DNA of 64,000 bases from Symsagittifera roscoffensis (taxonomy: Eukaryota; Xenacoelomorpha; Acoela; Convolutidae), in NCBI RefSeq assembly GCF_963678635.1, contig NC_087063.1:54697074-54761073 (forward strand), given 5' to 3'. The notes under the pieces are model-generated. The model was not told the origin of the DNA and did no database searches. It saw nothing but the letters and a program-made list of their open reading frames with translations. Below, piece after piece: positions 23,526-36,115 of this stretch; the first letter of the stretch is position 1; each line of letters starts with the position of its first letter. A program made the position numbers and the translations under genes.

Positions 23526-25098
23526 ATTAGATAAAAAAAAGAAAATTGAACAGAACCAGGAATCGATTTTGATTTAGAAAGTTTTTTTTTAAAGAAAGTT
23601 CTGTCTAAGTCTATAAATTCTGATTTTTTTTATTATGTTTTACAGATCAAGCATGCGCAACCAAAGTCAAACAAAACTTGAAAAACCATCAAAGAATTGT
23701 TTTATGAACTGCAAAGAGATTTCTTGTTACGTTTTTGTTTAGGTCCACCAAAACCTAATTATCTTTACTTCAACGCTAGTCTCAGTTATAAGGTGGTACT
23801 TTTAAAATCAAACCAAATGACAAATTTAATTGCAGTATTCGTATAAATTGCTAGCCAATTTATGTTTTACTTTCTGTCATGCAAAACCCAAAAAAATGAA
23901 AAATATCATCAAAAATTGTTCTATGAACTGTCAAACAGAGTTTTTTGTTATGTTTTGAAGAAGTCCTTGAAAAATAAAAATCTATAGTTCAAGTCTAATT
24001 TCAAGTTTTCGGTAGTTAATTTTTTTAAATCTAACCAAAAGGAGCAACACTTAATTGTTATCAATTGCAGTACTTAAAAGCAATTCTAGCCAACCTTGAA
24101 ACTAGACATAGTTTTCAAATCTGCAGCATCATGTGCCAGTTTAATCGTTAGCTTTTTAATATGTCAAATTACACTTTAACAAGAAGACTTACTGAAAAAA
24201 AGTGCGAGAAAATGATATTTATTTTGTTTGCTTTTGAAATTCATTCGAATTCAATTTTTGCTTTCACATACAAATATTTCGAATAAACATACTTGTTATA
24301 TTTTGCGAAGTAAAATTACAACATAAAAAGCTGAATTACCAAGGAAAACAACAAAAGGTTGTTTGTTTCACAGTGTGTTCAGAATGGGATTTTGGTTATC
24401 TCTTTAACAGTCAAATAAGAGAAAGTTTTTTTTGGGGGGGGATTGAAATAAGTTGTCAAAAAGCTTAAGGACGCGACAAAAGAAAACTAACACAAAACAA
24501 AAAGCTCGAGTATGCTTTTTGATTCTGTTTTTTTTTTGAAAGTGCATGAGAAAAAAATGCGACGACAATCCGGGGTTAAGCTTTAATAAATTTATTTGCC
24601 CACTCCTAATCTTGGTTTTCTTTTGCTTGCATTTGTTTCAACTGTTCCTCTTCCTTTCGTTTTCGCTTCGTCTTTTTTTTCTAGTATTTATGAAGTATAA
24701 GCCCAAATTCCAGCTGACTATAGAAGTAGTTCAAACCAAGAAAACCATCCAATTTTTGAAGAAAAATCCACAACGGGATCAGCGTATAGTAATTGTCAGT
24801 ACGTTTGCAAGATGAGAATCCAATCTTTCGAACGAGTATTCAAAACATTTCCCGAATTCACATGTGTACTGCTGTATTGTATCGTTGGATTGATCATATT
24901 ATATCGCTGTAAAGTGTTGCTGTTGTTGTATCGCTGTTTTGTACAACTTACCGAATTTTCCAAGCAAAACTATTTGCAGAATTTTTCCCGAAAATTCCAA
25001 AAAAGGGGGATTGTATTCTTTTTTAACTTTTAAAAAATTATGTGGTCTGTAAGGCTGTACAAAAGTTGATGAGATCGGCTTTTTTGCTCGCCAAAACA
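23526..25098. other. BEL/Pao leader region, no gene seen
   Basis: AT-rich sequence between the Gag remnant and the 5' LTR. Short plus-strand ORFs at 24546-25033 have no protein-like features. Long leader for this family, or later insertions. Confidence 0.4.
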
Positions 25099-25258
25099 TG
25101 CAGTTGACATGTCACCTCACGTCAGAACATGGCTTCAAGAGTCAACTTTCTTAGTTCTGGTTTGTTTCGAGAGTGTCTATATCAAAGAGATTGCAAATGT
25201 TTGATCACCGGGACCTTTGATTTACAAATATTGGGAACATGTAGTTGCTTCGGCAACA
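25099..25258 (-). repeat. BEL/Pao 5' LTR
   Basis: Partner of 18809-18968, same length, begins TGCAGTTGAC and ends TTCGGCAACA on the plus strand. Followed by the duplicated target CTGTG. Confidence 0.88.
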
Positions 25259-28200
25259 CTGTGTGTAGAATGCTCTAATCTGGTTGACTTAAAATTCGGT
25301 CCCAGAACTAATTTTGCATCCTCCCCTACACAGCTTTGGAGGAGGGGGAATATGCTAAATTGATCCTTTTGAAATTTGAATCATATGGTTATGATTTGTT
25401 GGTGGTTCTTATCTTAACGGGAACGAGTACTTCTATGGACGAAACCTTGAACATTTTTAATGTTTTCAAGTTGAACAATTTTTTTCCGTTTTACAAGATT
25501 TTGCATCAATTGACATCAAAAACTCAACATAAAATACCAAAAAACTGATTTGTAATTACCAAAACGCACAAAACGTACTAGGATCCTGGTGAAATAATTT
25601 GGTCTTCTGATGCTTCCCCCACTATACAACCATCAAATTTGGTCAACAGCTTGTGTATAAAATGGAAAAAGACTCATCGTATGTCAGGGCAAAACCCTGA
25701 ATGTTCCAGCTACCCCATAATTCATATCAATTAGTTTTTTAGAAAAAAAAATATTGAAGAACTATAACTTTTGGGCAATAACAAAGATCAAGTGTGAAAA
25801 TTTGAGTCTCTCGAAAATCATACGACAGAATAGCTCAGTTCAACTTGGAACATCTCGTCGTGCGGGATAATTCGTCATGCAAAAATCATTCGCATTATGC
25901 TTGCAAGATAATGGATTAAATCTTCTGATGGTTCATAAATTAGTCCAAAGCATGGCCAAATTAGTCCAGAGCAATAACTTCCAGAGCAAAAAAATGATTG
26001 GAGTTAAAATATATATTTTTTTAAGATTTGATTATATTCAATGAGGCATAACAAGTTTATGTTAAAACTACTTTTTTAATCGCTAAAAATTGACTGAATA
26101 AAAAACCAAGAGTAAAGTAGAGTAAAACTGTTTCACAGAAAAAAAACCCTTTCCTAATGTAATTTACAAAATCATATATATTTCGCATCTCTTTTTAATT
26201 TATTGGGATAAATGCGACGTGTTAATTATCCCAAATGTGCAACATTTATAGCCTTTAACTTTACGAAAAAATAAATACTCCCAAAAAAATTAATAATTTC
26301 GAGCTCAAGGCATCAATATCTTCCGGACCGTCTAAAAACATTTTGAAGAAAAATATATTTTAACAGTCATAGTGTTTTTTTGGACAAAAATACAACATCG
26401 ATACATTTTAGCTGCTTCTAGGCTGAAATTGATTCTATCATTGAAATTTTAGATAATTTGGTGCAAAGCACGCCGAATTAATCCAGCGATACGCAATTAG
26501 GCTTCGTGGCAATTTAACACCCCGCAATTAAACAAAAAATCATTGGAGAAATCCTTGACTATTTCTTTTTTTTTCCCGCAGGACTTAACTTGATATGGTA
26601 ACGAGTGATTTCAAGGTTATTTGTGGAAACCAACAATGATTGCACTAGTCTAATTGATCAGAATGTCGGAAGAAAGGATAATGAGCCAAATAGTTTTTCA
26701 GTTCAACATCAATGCGTCAAGATCTCAAACAAGGTAGAATTTTTGTCAAGAAATAATATTATGATAACAAAAATTGATCAGTCTGAAAGGTCAACCCATC
26801 AAAAGTTTTTAACATTTGCAAAAACTGGAATACTAAAAAAATTCAATACGCGAAAAAAGCTTCTGTAACAAATGGAGGTGAAAGATGGTTCAAAATCTTT
26901 GTGATATTGCAAATATAGGTTTTTTGACAACGAGTTGGAAGCGAAACTATTTTATTTTTGGTTATTGGTTTGAGTGTTGTGTTTAATTTTTTGGTGTCAG
27001 CTGTCAAATGATTTTCGCCATCTCTCTCGGTTTCAATGATAAATGCATTAGCATGTTTTCTGGTTTTATGAGGTCTGAAAATTTCGCTTTTGCAACTAAT
27101 TTCCTCAAAGGTTTTAAAAGAAAAGATTTTTGGCGAGATTTATATTTGGCGGTTTCAAATTTTAAAAAAAATGATAAAAATAATTGTCTCGCTGGGGGAT
27201 TCACCACAATTTTTGAAGAATAAAGTGTTTGAATAAAAAATAACTGAAATTTTTATTGAATTTTTTTTTTGAAAAAATCAGTACTTTCATTTTAAAACAA
27301 TGTTATTTTTCCAAAAAAGAAATGTAAGATGTTGTTGATAGGATCTCAATAATCATGACAAAAAACTAATAGGTTTTTGTGATTTGGTAAGCATTTAAAC
27401 AATAAGTTTTTCAGTTGTGACCTAAGTTCAAAAAAACAATTCGTTGTTGTCGAGAAAACTTATTCTCATTTGTTCGGGAAATTCGGTTCAGTGTTAAGAG
27501 CTAAATATGATTGAAAAAATTATTATTAATTCAGCGTATGAATCCTCTGAACCTGTAATTTAAATAAATAGAATTTTTTTTAAAATACTATTTTTTATGA
27601 GTTTTTTTTGTACTACTGCCTGATGTGAAACACTCGTCACATTCCTTTTTGCTTCTTCAACAGTAATCCGGAGCTTTAATCTAATTTTTTGGTATACTTT
27701 TGATTCCATTTTTGGAGCTACCACACGCAAAAAAAAGATAACTTGCATTAAATATAAAAAACGGCATTCGAGACCGATTAATAAGCAGTGGAAGTGTTCA
27801 AGATTTTGCCCTGATACGAGCAGTCTTGTTCGATTATGTAATTATTATTGCCAGTTAAGTTGGATAAAGTTATGTTAATTATAAGTTGCGATATGAAACT
27901 GCTTTTCAGTAGGAAAAAACAGTTTGACAATTGTTTTTTGTTTTACGCTTTTACAACAAAGATTTTTTTAAATCAGCCATAGAAAAAAATATTTAGCAAA
28001 TCAACGCATTTAACAACGCGTCGCTTCAAATTTAGCAAATCAACGCAATTGAAAACATGACTTACGCCATTCTAGATTTTTTTAGAAAGATTTTTCAATT
28101 AATTGACATTGTCATTTGTCGCTTAGAAGCAACCGGCCCGATCCATACTGCAACTGAGAAAACTTAAGGAGAGGTATAGGTCGAATTATTTTTTTCTCAT

Positions 28201-29286
28201 TACGAGGCCAAACTATGCATTTTGTGTATTGTAAGCGGATTCCGCATCAAGGACGCCCCTATGTTCTTCTTTTGCTCTTTCATTTTCTTTCGTCGTTCCG
28301 ACAAAATTTTAACATGTTTAAAGACTTGTCTAAGGAAATCAGGAACAAACAGACACAAAACTGTGAGCCTATCCAGTGCACAGTTTGGCCTCGTAATGCT
28401 GGACAGATTGTGATTCACTTTTGGTTGAATGGTTTCCGCTACTGTTTTGGTAATTTACTTTGTGGTTTTTTAATTAGGTTTTTTGCACTTTTTTGAGACA
28501 GAATTTTGGTCGAAATTGTTTACACAAATCAATTTGGCTATATCCCGTGTTAAAAAAATTTCCTCGTGTTTTTACACGAGGAAGCTCAGGGTGTGGGTGG
28601 CAATAAATATGAATGACGGGTACAAAATTGAAAAATTTTGTGATAGCCATCATCCTATGAATTATGACTTTACTGAGCAGCCTATTATACTAATCTTTAA
28701 CGCCCTTTAATCTTGCCTTTGCTTCCCCAGTAAAGCCAGCAGCAACTTTTCTATAAAAAACAGTATGTTAGCCTTACAAAACTCCACGTAAAAACATTAC
28801 CAATCCTCATGAATTTTACAGTTCACGTGCGCAGTCAATTTCAGAATTCTAATGTTGAAGAAGAGGAAGATCATTCAGGGCTTCGCAATTACACAAGCAA
28901 TCCTGCCAGGGGCAGATATAGGATTTTCTCGAGGGGGGTTGGATTTTCAAAAAAGTTTCGAAAATTTCCTTTCTTCTAGGCCGACCACATTGATTTTCTG
29001 AGCTCTCCACAAGTAGTAAAAAGACTATATTTTTTGAAGTTTTCAGCGCCGCAGGCGAAACTTTGAAAAATTTAGTATATTTTGGCGCCAAAGGCGCATT
29101 TACAAAAATTGTAAGGTCAGTCAGCTAAAAATTGATATCTGAAAATAGTACAAAGGGGGGACCCTTTGGGTCGGCAGGGGGTGGAATAGATATCCTGCAG
29201 GAATATTACGAGACTTTGCATTCCCTTCATTGCGTAGAAATTTTAGCGATGATGCATTACATAAGAACTTCGAACAAACATGTGAA
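25259..29286. other. AT-rich non-coding DNA
   Basis: No ORF with protein-like composition, no RNA gene seen. Around 28.9-29.2 kb a stretch with GCGCCGCAGGCGAAAC and GGCGCCAAAGGCGC resembles dispersed repeat sequence; a similar GC-richer patch lies in a host intron at about 53.1-53.3 kb. Confidence 0.45.
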
Positions 29287-30273
29287 CCCGGGTTGACGTT
29301 CATAGAAGAAAAATGCTTATCATACAGTTTCATATATGAAGTTTTTGGAAAGAATGCTTATCATACAATTTTCATGTATGAAAATTATAAAATATTCATT
29401 TAGTCATAGAAAAAAATTAAATTTTCAAAAATCACCAAAAAACGTCTCTGGGTAACTTTAAGTAGATTTAAATAAGTATATCTATGATAGAGGGCATAAT
29501 GACAATCAAACACATAATTTTACTTTCGGTCAGAAAAATGCTCATCATAAAGTTATCATGAAAATTGTATGATATGCATTTTTTTCATAAACAAAAACAA
29601 ATATTTGAGGTAAAAATTTTTTAATCCCTTTTTTGGCTGCAAATTTGCATTTGTGCTAAAATATAAATTTTACGAAAAAAAAATTGCATGCAAAAATTGA
29701 CATTTTTGTGTTTATAACGTAGTCCAGGATGAGTTTCATACCCAAAATACATGAAAATGTTTCTTTTTTGTAAACACGATTATTGTTTTTTGTTTCATTT
29801 GCTAAGATAAAAATAAAATTGTGAAAAACAGGCCTTAATTCTCAACCATCATAAGTTTCAAGCTAAAAATTATCTAGCCATATTCAAAAAATTACTTATT
29901 TGGTATATACTTCCATGTGAAAATGTTATAATTAACTTTTATGGCTAAAACCACCAAGTGCAGTTTATCTGCGTGGTAACTGCTAGTTACACTCTGCGTT
30001 TTCTCATGACAAAAATTTATGGGCTTGTGTTTTGGTTGAAACACGAAATTTCGAAACAAAAATTTTTTGAATTTTCATTTATGGAAAAAATGCTTAACAT
30101 ACAATTTCATAGTATGGAAAAAATGCTTATCATACAATTTCATATATGAAAAAAAATGCTTTTTTGCTATTTTCATACATACACTTTTACTCTATGAAAT
30201 TGTATGAAAGAATATGACAAGCATTTTTTTCATATATGAAAATTGTATGATAAGCCTTTTTTGTCAACCCGGG
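29287..30273. mobile_element. MITE-like element with terminal inverted repeats
   Basis: The left end CCCGGGTTGAC is the exact reverse complement of the right end GTCAACCCGGG. Further in, ATGCTTATCATACA-TTTCATATATGAA occurs at the left and, inverted, TTCATATATGAA-TGTATGATAAGC at the right. Length 987 bp. The interior has several more direct and inverted copies of the words ATGCTTATCATACAATTTCAT, and no transposase ORF. I see no clear target-site duplication. Confidence 0.5.
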
Positions 30274-31402
30274 GAGTGGCAATTTTACTTTTGCCATGTT
30301 ATTCAATAAAAGATAAAATAAGTGACGCAAAGTAGCATCTGGATTACCTACACACATATTGTTTTCACTAGCTCTTATCCACCTTTTTTACAAGTTTTTT
30401 TTAAAATAATTAACAACAAACCGTTAAACATTTTGACTACATGCACTCGTGCAGTTTCACTGTGATCTTACATCTTACTTCACAAAACATATTTCAGCAA
30501 CCTCCTATGTGAGTTGTTGCTAGGTAGCTTTAGAGAGTTGTAGAAACTACAGTCTATTTATAGATTAGATTATATATAGACTATATACAGATTATTTACA
30601 TAAAATATACAGATTATATACAGGCCAGGCTCTATACATATTACATTAAGATTATGGTTTGATTTTCACAACATACTCGCCCATCAGATAATATGAGCAG
30701 GTTAAAAAAATTTAATGAAGGCTTTTCGAGTAAATTTTTGTGTCAATGTTTGATCTAAAAAAGTTTGAAAATCAGTAATATGGAATCTTGTAGCAGAAAC
30801 TGATTGATCATAGTTGTTTTTCAAATTTTTTTCCACAAAATTTCAAATGGCATTTGAGAAAATTTGCTTTTCTCACCGCGAGAACGTTGCGAAATTTTAG
30901 AGGGACCTCTCGAAGTTTGTAGTTTGTGTTAAACATTGTTCCTCAAATGAGTTCAGCTCACTATAACTCTGAGGCAGTTTTTTTATGATAACAAATTTCT
31001 GCTACAGTTTGTGAAAAAAATATATTAAAATAATTTTAGATGGTCAAAATTGAAAATGTTACAACCCATGTAAATAGCAGTTATTATAATCAATTTTGTT
31101 TACGTATTATTCATTTTGTATACAGTTTTTTTTGTATAAAAATTATATACTGGACTACATACAGATGATCTACAGGTTTTATCGAACAGAAAAGTTGATT
31201 ATTTTGGCACTAAAATACATTTAAGGTTAGTGAAAAAAAAATCGATTCTATTTGTATATAAATGATTATTGTTCGCAAAATGGTTGTAGTAGATAAATCA
31301 GTTCTATACTTTAGCTTTGAAAACTTTTCCGTAAATAATCAATATCCATTTTCGCCACTGTGGGGGTGTCATATTCTCGTAACAATATGAGTTAGTTGTT
31401 AT
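30274..31402. other. AT-rich non-coding DNA 3' of the TPR gene
   Basis: Includes a simple-sequence-like stretch around 30555-30640 with repeated ACAGATTATATA/TAGACTATATA words. The 3' UTR of the host gene should lie in the right part; I did not identify the polyadenylation site with confidence. Confidence 0.4.
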
Positions 31403-31873
31403 TCAAGCATTCTTAGTCCTTTCCAAATCCTGGAAACACTTTTTCAAATCACTCGCAATTCCAGGTCGTTCGATCAGCTCCGCTTTCGATACCGCATTCT
31501 TGAAAAACTCACTCGCGTTTGAAAATCTGAAGGCCTGTGCTTTGAAAACTTTCATTTTCCCCTCATCGCTTAAAACCGAGCCATAAATATCCAACAAACG
31601 TCCCATATATTGACAGTAACTCTCCTTTTTGTCGGTTTGCAGAATCAAATCGATCGCTCTCGCCTCATTGTGCCAATCCTTCGATGCTTGTCGTCTCTCG
31701 ATGACCTTTTGCAATGTTTCAATGGCCTCGTTTGACCTTTCTAAGCGAACTAGAGTTTCGCCCTGTCTGAATTTGGCCTCTAGCATTTCGCCTTCCATAA
31801 ATCCTCCTTGTGATCTTTGAAGATACGTTTCGGCGTTTTCGAAGTCATTGAGAGCCTTCTCATACAATTCTTT
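31403..31873 (-). CDS. TPR protein gene, exon 4 (last)
   Basis: 157 codons including the TGA stop. The acceptor is TTGTTTGTTTAG just before AAAGAATTG, phase 0. It encodes helical repeats such as YEKALNDFENAETYL and EAIETLQKVIERRQASKDWH with TPR-like Ala/Tyr/Leu spacing, and ends ...DLERTKNA. It lies 684 bp past the 3' LTR of the intronic element. Confidence 0.75.
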   Translation of the reverse strand, partial: KELYEKALNDFENAETYLQRSQGGFMEGEMLEAKFRQGETLVRLERSNEAIETLQKVIERRQASKDWHNEARAIDLILQTDKKESYCQYMGRLLDIYGSVLSDEGKMKVFKAQAFRFSNASEFFKNAVSKAELIERPGIASDLKKCFQDLERTKNA

Positions 31874-31976
31874 CTAAACAAACAACACAACCAACATGGA
31901 TTTAAATTTCACTGCAACCTCTTTTTAGCTGAAGAACCATAAAATTTTTCTATACAAGTCTTTGGCTTCAGTAGAT

Positions 31977-32060
31977 ACTAAGATAGCAGTTAGACTCCCT
32001 CATTACTAAGATAGCAGTTGGACTCCCTCATTACTAAGATAGCAGTTAGACTCCCTCATT
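31977..32060. repeat. 28-bp tandem repeat, three copies
   Basis: The unit ACTAAGATAGCAGTTAGACTCCCTCATT starts at 31977, 32005 and 32033; the copies differ by one base. It lies in intron 3 of the TPR gene, about 100 bp upstream (in gene direction) of exon 4. Confidence 0.9.
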
Positions 32061-32556
32061 AACCAATCGATTCCATATTTTTTTAAATCATTTACGGCAC
32101 ATTAGTAATTTGGCTACATTGGCTCAAACGCAGTTTTTCCAAAAAAGGGCATAATTTTTGGGCTGAAAAACTGGGCCCTTCTACCGTTTTGCCACCAACT
32201 ACTCTTTTTGTGCATAAGCATCTAATTTAAAGAGTAACTACTGACTTTACAAACTTGTATATGAGAACCAAATGTGTTTTTAATTTTGTAATGCAATCAG
32301 ATACCAATTTTCAAGATATTTGGACTACATGGACAAAACGTAGAATCACAGAAAATGGTATGTGGCGGGGAAACGGTAGAAAAACCAAAATTTTAACCAA
32401 GTTCACCAAAAAAGGTTGGCAAAGTGTTCAAAAACTGTGCTACTCCGACGCGACGCCACCTTCCTTGCAAAAAACTTTCAAGTAACTCTGTACAATGGTC
32501 ATCGCCGGGTACTACCAATAATCATAAGAAAGGGTCGAGTGATATATCATTTTTAC

Positions 32557-32964
32557 TGAGTTAGGACCGAAGTGTAACTCATAGAGTAATTTCGGATAGG
32601 GTACACCGTCTGCTCGTCACGCTATCTTATTTTCGGCCGGATAGATTCGTGCAACTTCTTAGTCTAATACCGATCCTAATCTTACTCTTATACTATCTAG
32701 TCTCAGGTTGTTTAACTAGTCTCTGCTAGGCTCAATAGATCTAGGGTATACTGGTTTATTGCGGCTGCTGAAGTGCTCGGGAGAGTCCAACTAATTTCTA
32801 AGTTAAATTCAAATCTCTCTGGTGCTGAAATTACAAGTAACTTCAGCACTTACAAATAAGTGGGTTGTTAGTTAGATGGATCATGATTGGTTAATATTAA
32901 ATACTTTACATTGGTAAAACATTTAATTTATCCAATCATAAAATGTAGTTTAGATCAGGTTCCA
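32557..32964 (-). repeat. 3' LTR of the 18.9-kb element
   Basis: 408 bp, TGGAACCTGA...CCTAACTCA on the minus strand. An AATAAA polyadenylation signal is present on the minus strand at 32760-32755. The bases directly upstream on the minus strand are AAACCCGGATGGG, a weak polypurine tract interrupted by a T. Confidence 0.95.
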
Positions 32965-34582
32965 CCCATCCGGGTTTTACAGAGTTTTTTAGAATAGTTC
33001 TTTTGCAATTCGAAGGATGGATGATGGACGTTGGTGTTTGGCGAACATCATAATTTTCTTCCGTTTCCTCTTTTGTTAGGGAAGTTCCAGGAAGTTGGAG
33101 TTAGAGACATAAGACGTTGTGTCTTCTAGTGACAACGACTACGTCTTTGCAACAAACTCAAATCTGATTTCAGAATGGTTTGCTATGTCAGGTTTTTCTG
33201 TTCTGCGTGGAGAACTTCTTTTGTGTATGATCTAGTTTGGGAATGGCGTGGAGATTGTGCGTGGAGGGGATGCCTGGTTACTCGGATCTGTACGTATACT
33301 TGAACATCGAGGTGGTCATTGGTCTAGTTCAATGAAGTCCTTTTCTGCGAGGTCAAGTCGTACTCTAAATCCTTTGAGTTGTGATTGTGAGCGGCATATC
33401 GATTGTAGTTGGTCATTCTCTCTCGAGTGTAGTGGGGTCGTCTTGTCTTTTGATGTTCGTCCTTGGTGTTGTATTCTGATCTATATATTGCATCATGTGA
33501 TTTTACATTTTATAAAACTTTTATTAGTTTAATATTTTTTAATAATGATTTTAGTTAGTTGTTTTCACAAAAGCTTTTTGTTTTAGTTCGGTTATTTTGA
33601 AGAGTTACTCACACTTGAGTAGCTCTTATTAAAAATAAAGGTGTGGTCACAAAGCGTGGATGTAGCACGGTGGGTTAGGCCGGCTATAGAGCATGCTCAG
33701 GACGTCCTTCCTGGTGGGTTAGGCCAGGAGTGGGAGTATGATTTCATGCGGTTTTTGTGAGGGGTCCTGTTATGTGACAACGTTTTATGTTGGGTTTGTT
33801 GTGGTCTTACTTATGTTTTGTTGGTTGTGTCCTTTTTTCAAAAATCAAATTGTTTGTGGTATGGGTTTGTCTTTCGACTTTTTTGTGTTTTATTATTTTT
33901 TTTTTAGACTTTATAATAGTCTTCAAAAGAATAAATTATCCAGTTTTAAACTGGGTTAATCCGGTTTGGGTACCGTTGGTTTCCTTTTCTAAGTCATGCT
34001 GTTATTCTATGATTTGTGGTATTTAGTAAGCTGCGTTGGTTAGTTTTGTTTAATATATAATTCCTTTCCAACCGGGTTAAAGGAAAGTTTGAAACATGTT
34101 ATTATATGTTAGAGTTGTTGAGTGTGAAAACTTGAAACTGAAATTCATTATTTTAAACAATTCTTCGTGGGCGAGCTGTGCGAGTGTGGATCGAATTTCT
34201 GTGCGAATGAATGAAAATATCAAAAGGTTAGTACTGCATTTGCATTTATTTAATTTACTACATAGAATTTGGAAATTTACTGCTAGTTATGGGGGAATTT
34301 TAAGTTACAAATTTTCATCATAATTAGATTTACTGCTTTGGGGGAAAATATTATAGATGAATTTACTGCATTGGTATTAAATTTATAAATTTATAAGTGT
34401 AAGAGATTAATAGAATTTTTGAAATCTGTTTGATGAAATTTGCGATCTTTATTTGTTTTTTGTGGTTTTTGTAGGTGATCGTCGGATGAAGGCTAAAAAT
34501 CTAAGGAAAACATGGATAAAGTATGGTGAGTTTTTTAATATTTCAATTAGTTAGTTATATTCATTTAATTCATACTTACCTG
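32965..34582 (-). other. 3' non-coding region of the 18.9-kb element
   Basis: About 1.6 kb between the last ORF and the 3' LTR with no protein-like frame on the minus strand. Short plus-strand ORFs (33248-33532, 33738-34026) have low-complexity Phe/Val/Cys-rich translations and are not supported. It may hold RNA export or packaging elements. Confidence 0.4.
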
Positions 34583-36115
34583 TTAGTCGTCGGGGAAAAA
34601 ACCGTGGGGGAAGATGTCGTGAATGAGTTCTGAAGTTGTTAGTAGTTTAGCTAAGATGCGGATGATATTTTTAGTTTGAAGCAGTGGCCAAAGCAATTGA
34701 AGTGCCTTAATAGTGGTTAGTTCTTCAGTGCCAACTGCAAACTCATAAGGTGTGTTTTGGATTAGATTATATAATTTGTGATTGAATTTAGTGTTGTGGA
34801 TGAATTCTAAAATTGGGATTTCTATGGGTTGTACAAACTCGTGCGGGATAAGGAAGGGTCGGGATTCTTCGGCGTTGAAGGTCTTGGTGATGGGACAGAA
34901 GATGTACATTTGGGTTATGGGGTCATAATTACGAAGAATACCATGGAGGTTAGTGTCTTTAATACAATATGTGAAATTTAGGAAAAATGGTGAAGTGTAT
35001 TTGGAATTAATGAATTGAAAACGATGGTGTGGTTGTCTAGAGGGTGTGTGTAGGTCAAAGTGATTTTGGATGAAACGATAATAACTATATGTGTGGGTTT
35101 GTTTAGTGCGCAACATAATATCGTGTGAGCAGTGTAAATCTCTTTCGTGTGGTGCAAGGAAATGAAAGGTTAGTGAAAATATTTGGAAGCGTTCTTTAAA
35201 ACTTTCGTATGCTTGTGTGCCTGTTAGTGCTTCTGAAATAATGTGATCAAACTTTCGGTCGAAGATGTTTAGTGTAAATATATATGGTGTCTTGATGAAA
35301 AATTTCTCGGTAATTTGTGGATTAGCGAAGCGATCGTCGTCTAAGAATTGATCTTGGTTAGCTCTGATGATGTTGTGATCATAGTATTCGAGTGTATATT
35401 CGTTAGCTCTAGGTGCAGTGTGTGTTTTTAGTGATTTTTTATATCCAACGTAAGTAAATTGTCTAGCGGTTAGTGGTGTAGTGAGTCGATATAGCATGTC
35501 CGTATTTCGCTCTATATCGATGTGAGTGTTAGATAAAGGTAAGCAAAGAGGGTTAGTGAAATGATAATATGAGGTCCAAGAGAGAGTGGGCATTAAAACG
35601 TATTCATCTACGAAGTTGCGTGTTTCGTTAGTGTCATGGGGGGTGTTTAAGGTGTATTGTGGGAATGAGGGTAAGGTGATGGCTAAAAATTCTTTTGTGT
35701 TAGTATGCTTGGGGTGGTTGATGTATTCACGGGCTGTTCCTGGTTTTGCTGGGAAAGGATGGTTGGGGAACTTTCTTTTAAAAGTGCGGTAAGCTCTATT
35801 AGTGTTGAGTGAAGATTCAGTTGATGTGGATGATGGTGCTAATGATTCAGTATAATTTGAAGAGGGTGTAGGGGTAGGGGGGTTGGATGAATTTATAGTG
35901 GAGGAGATTTGGTTTATGGTTGGGGTATTAAGGTGGTAGGGTTGTTGTTGGAGGGTAATAAAATTATCTAGCTCTGGGGAGATTCGGGGGGTGTCTGGAG
36001 AATGAGATGATTGGTCAGAATGGTATGAGGAGTAGGTTGGGGTAACTTGGGAAGCATAAGAGGGTGTGGGAGTAATGGGGTCAGGGTTATTGGATAATAT
36101 GGGTTGAAAAGGGGG
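34583..36115 (-). CDS. Unknown 3' ORF, open for 510 codons, first ATG at 35593
   Basis: The frame is open from just after a TAA at 36118-36116 to the stop at 34583. The first in-frame ATG is at 35593, giving 336 aa, but the 174 codons upstream also look coding: Pro/Ser/Thr-rich, then basic (NRAYRTFKRKFPN; GTAREYINHPKHTN; NETRNFVDEYVL). The 336-aa part is well folded in appearance, with many aromatic residues (SWTSYYHFTNPL; FQIFSLTFHFLAPHERDLHC; YIFCPITKTFNAEES). About 20 codons before the TAA in the same frame (NPDEFADSEPSPSNNFHNSS) also look coding. This suggests one longer gene beginning at the env overlap and carrying a frameshift and a stop, or a spliced one. No family recognised. Confidence 0.6.
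   Translation of the reverse strand, partial: PPFQPILSNNPDPITPTPSYASQVTPTYSSYHSDQSSHSPDTPRISPELDNFITLQQQPYHLNTPTINQISSTINSSNPPTPTPSSNYTESLAPSSTSTESSLNTNRAYRTFKRKFPNHPFPAKPGTAREYINHPKHTNTKEFLAITLPSFPQYTLNTPHDTNETRNFVDEYVLMPTLSWTSYYHFTNPLCLPLSNTHIDIERNTDMLYRLTTPLTARQFTYVGYKKSLKTHTAPRANEYTLEYYDHNIIRANQDQFLDDDRFANPQITEKFFIKTPYIFTLNIFDRKFDHIISEALTGTQAYESFKERFQIFSLTFHFLAPHERDLHCSHDIMLRTKQTHTYSYYRFIQNHFDLHTPSRQPHHRFQFINSKYTSPFFLNFTYCIKDTNLHGILRNYDPITQMYIFCPITKTFNAEESRPFLIPHEFVQPIEIPILEFIHNTKFNHKLYNLIQNTPYEFAVGTEELTTIKALQLLWPLLQTKNIIRILAKLLTTSELIHDIFPHGFFPDD

Larger units (their letters stand above)
18809..25258 (-). mobile_element. Degenerate BEL/Pao LTR retrotransposon
   Basis: Bounded by 160-bp LTRs at 18809-18968 and 25099-25258, both starting TG and ending CA, and flanked by the 5-bp target duplication CTGTG (18804-18808 and 25259-25263). 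Total 6,450 bp. The pol pieces run on the minus strand (RT, RNase H, integrase). Most of gag is missing and an internal tandem duplication is present. The LTRs differ at about 11 of 160 positions by my count, so the insertion is not recent. A candidate primer-binding site beginning TGGCGAGC (minus strand, 25093 downward) lies 5 nt inside the 5' LTR. Confidence 0.9.

Noticed and set aside
24546-25033. Two plus-strand ORFs as a host gene
   Set aside because: They lie inside the BEL/Pao element, have low-complexity Phe/Leu content, and no family-like motifs.
33248-34323. Plus-strand ORFs in the 3' non-coding region of the 18.9-kb element
   Set aside because: Short, hydrophobic low-complexity translations, antisense to the element, no start or splice context.
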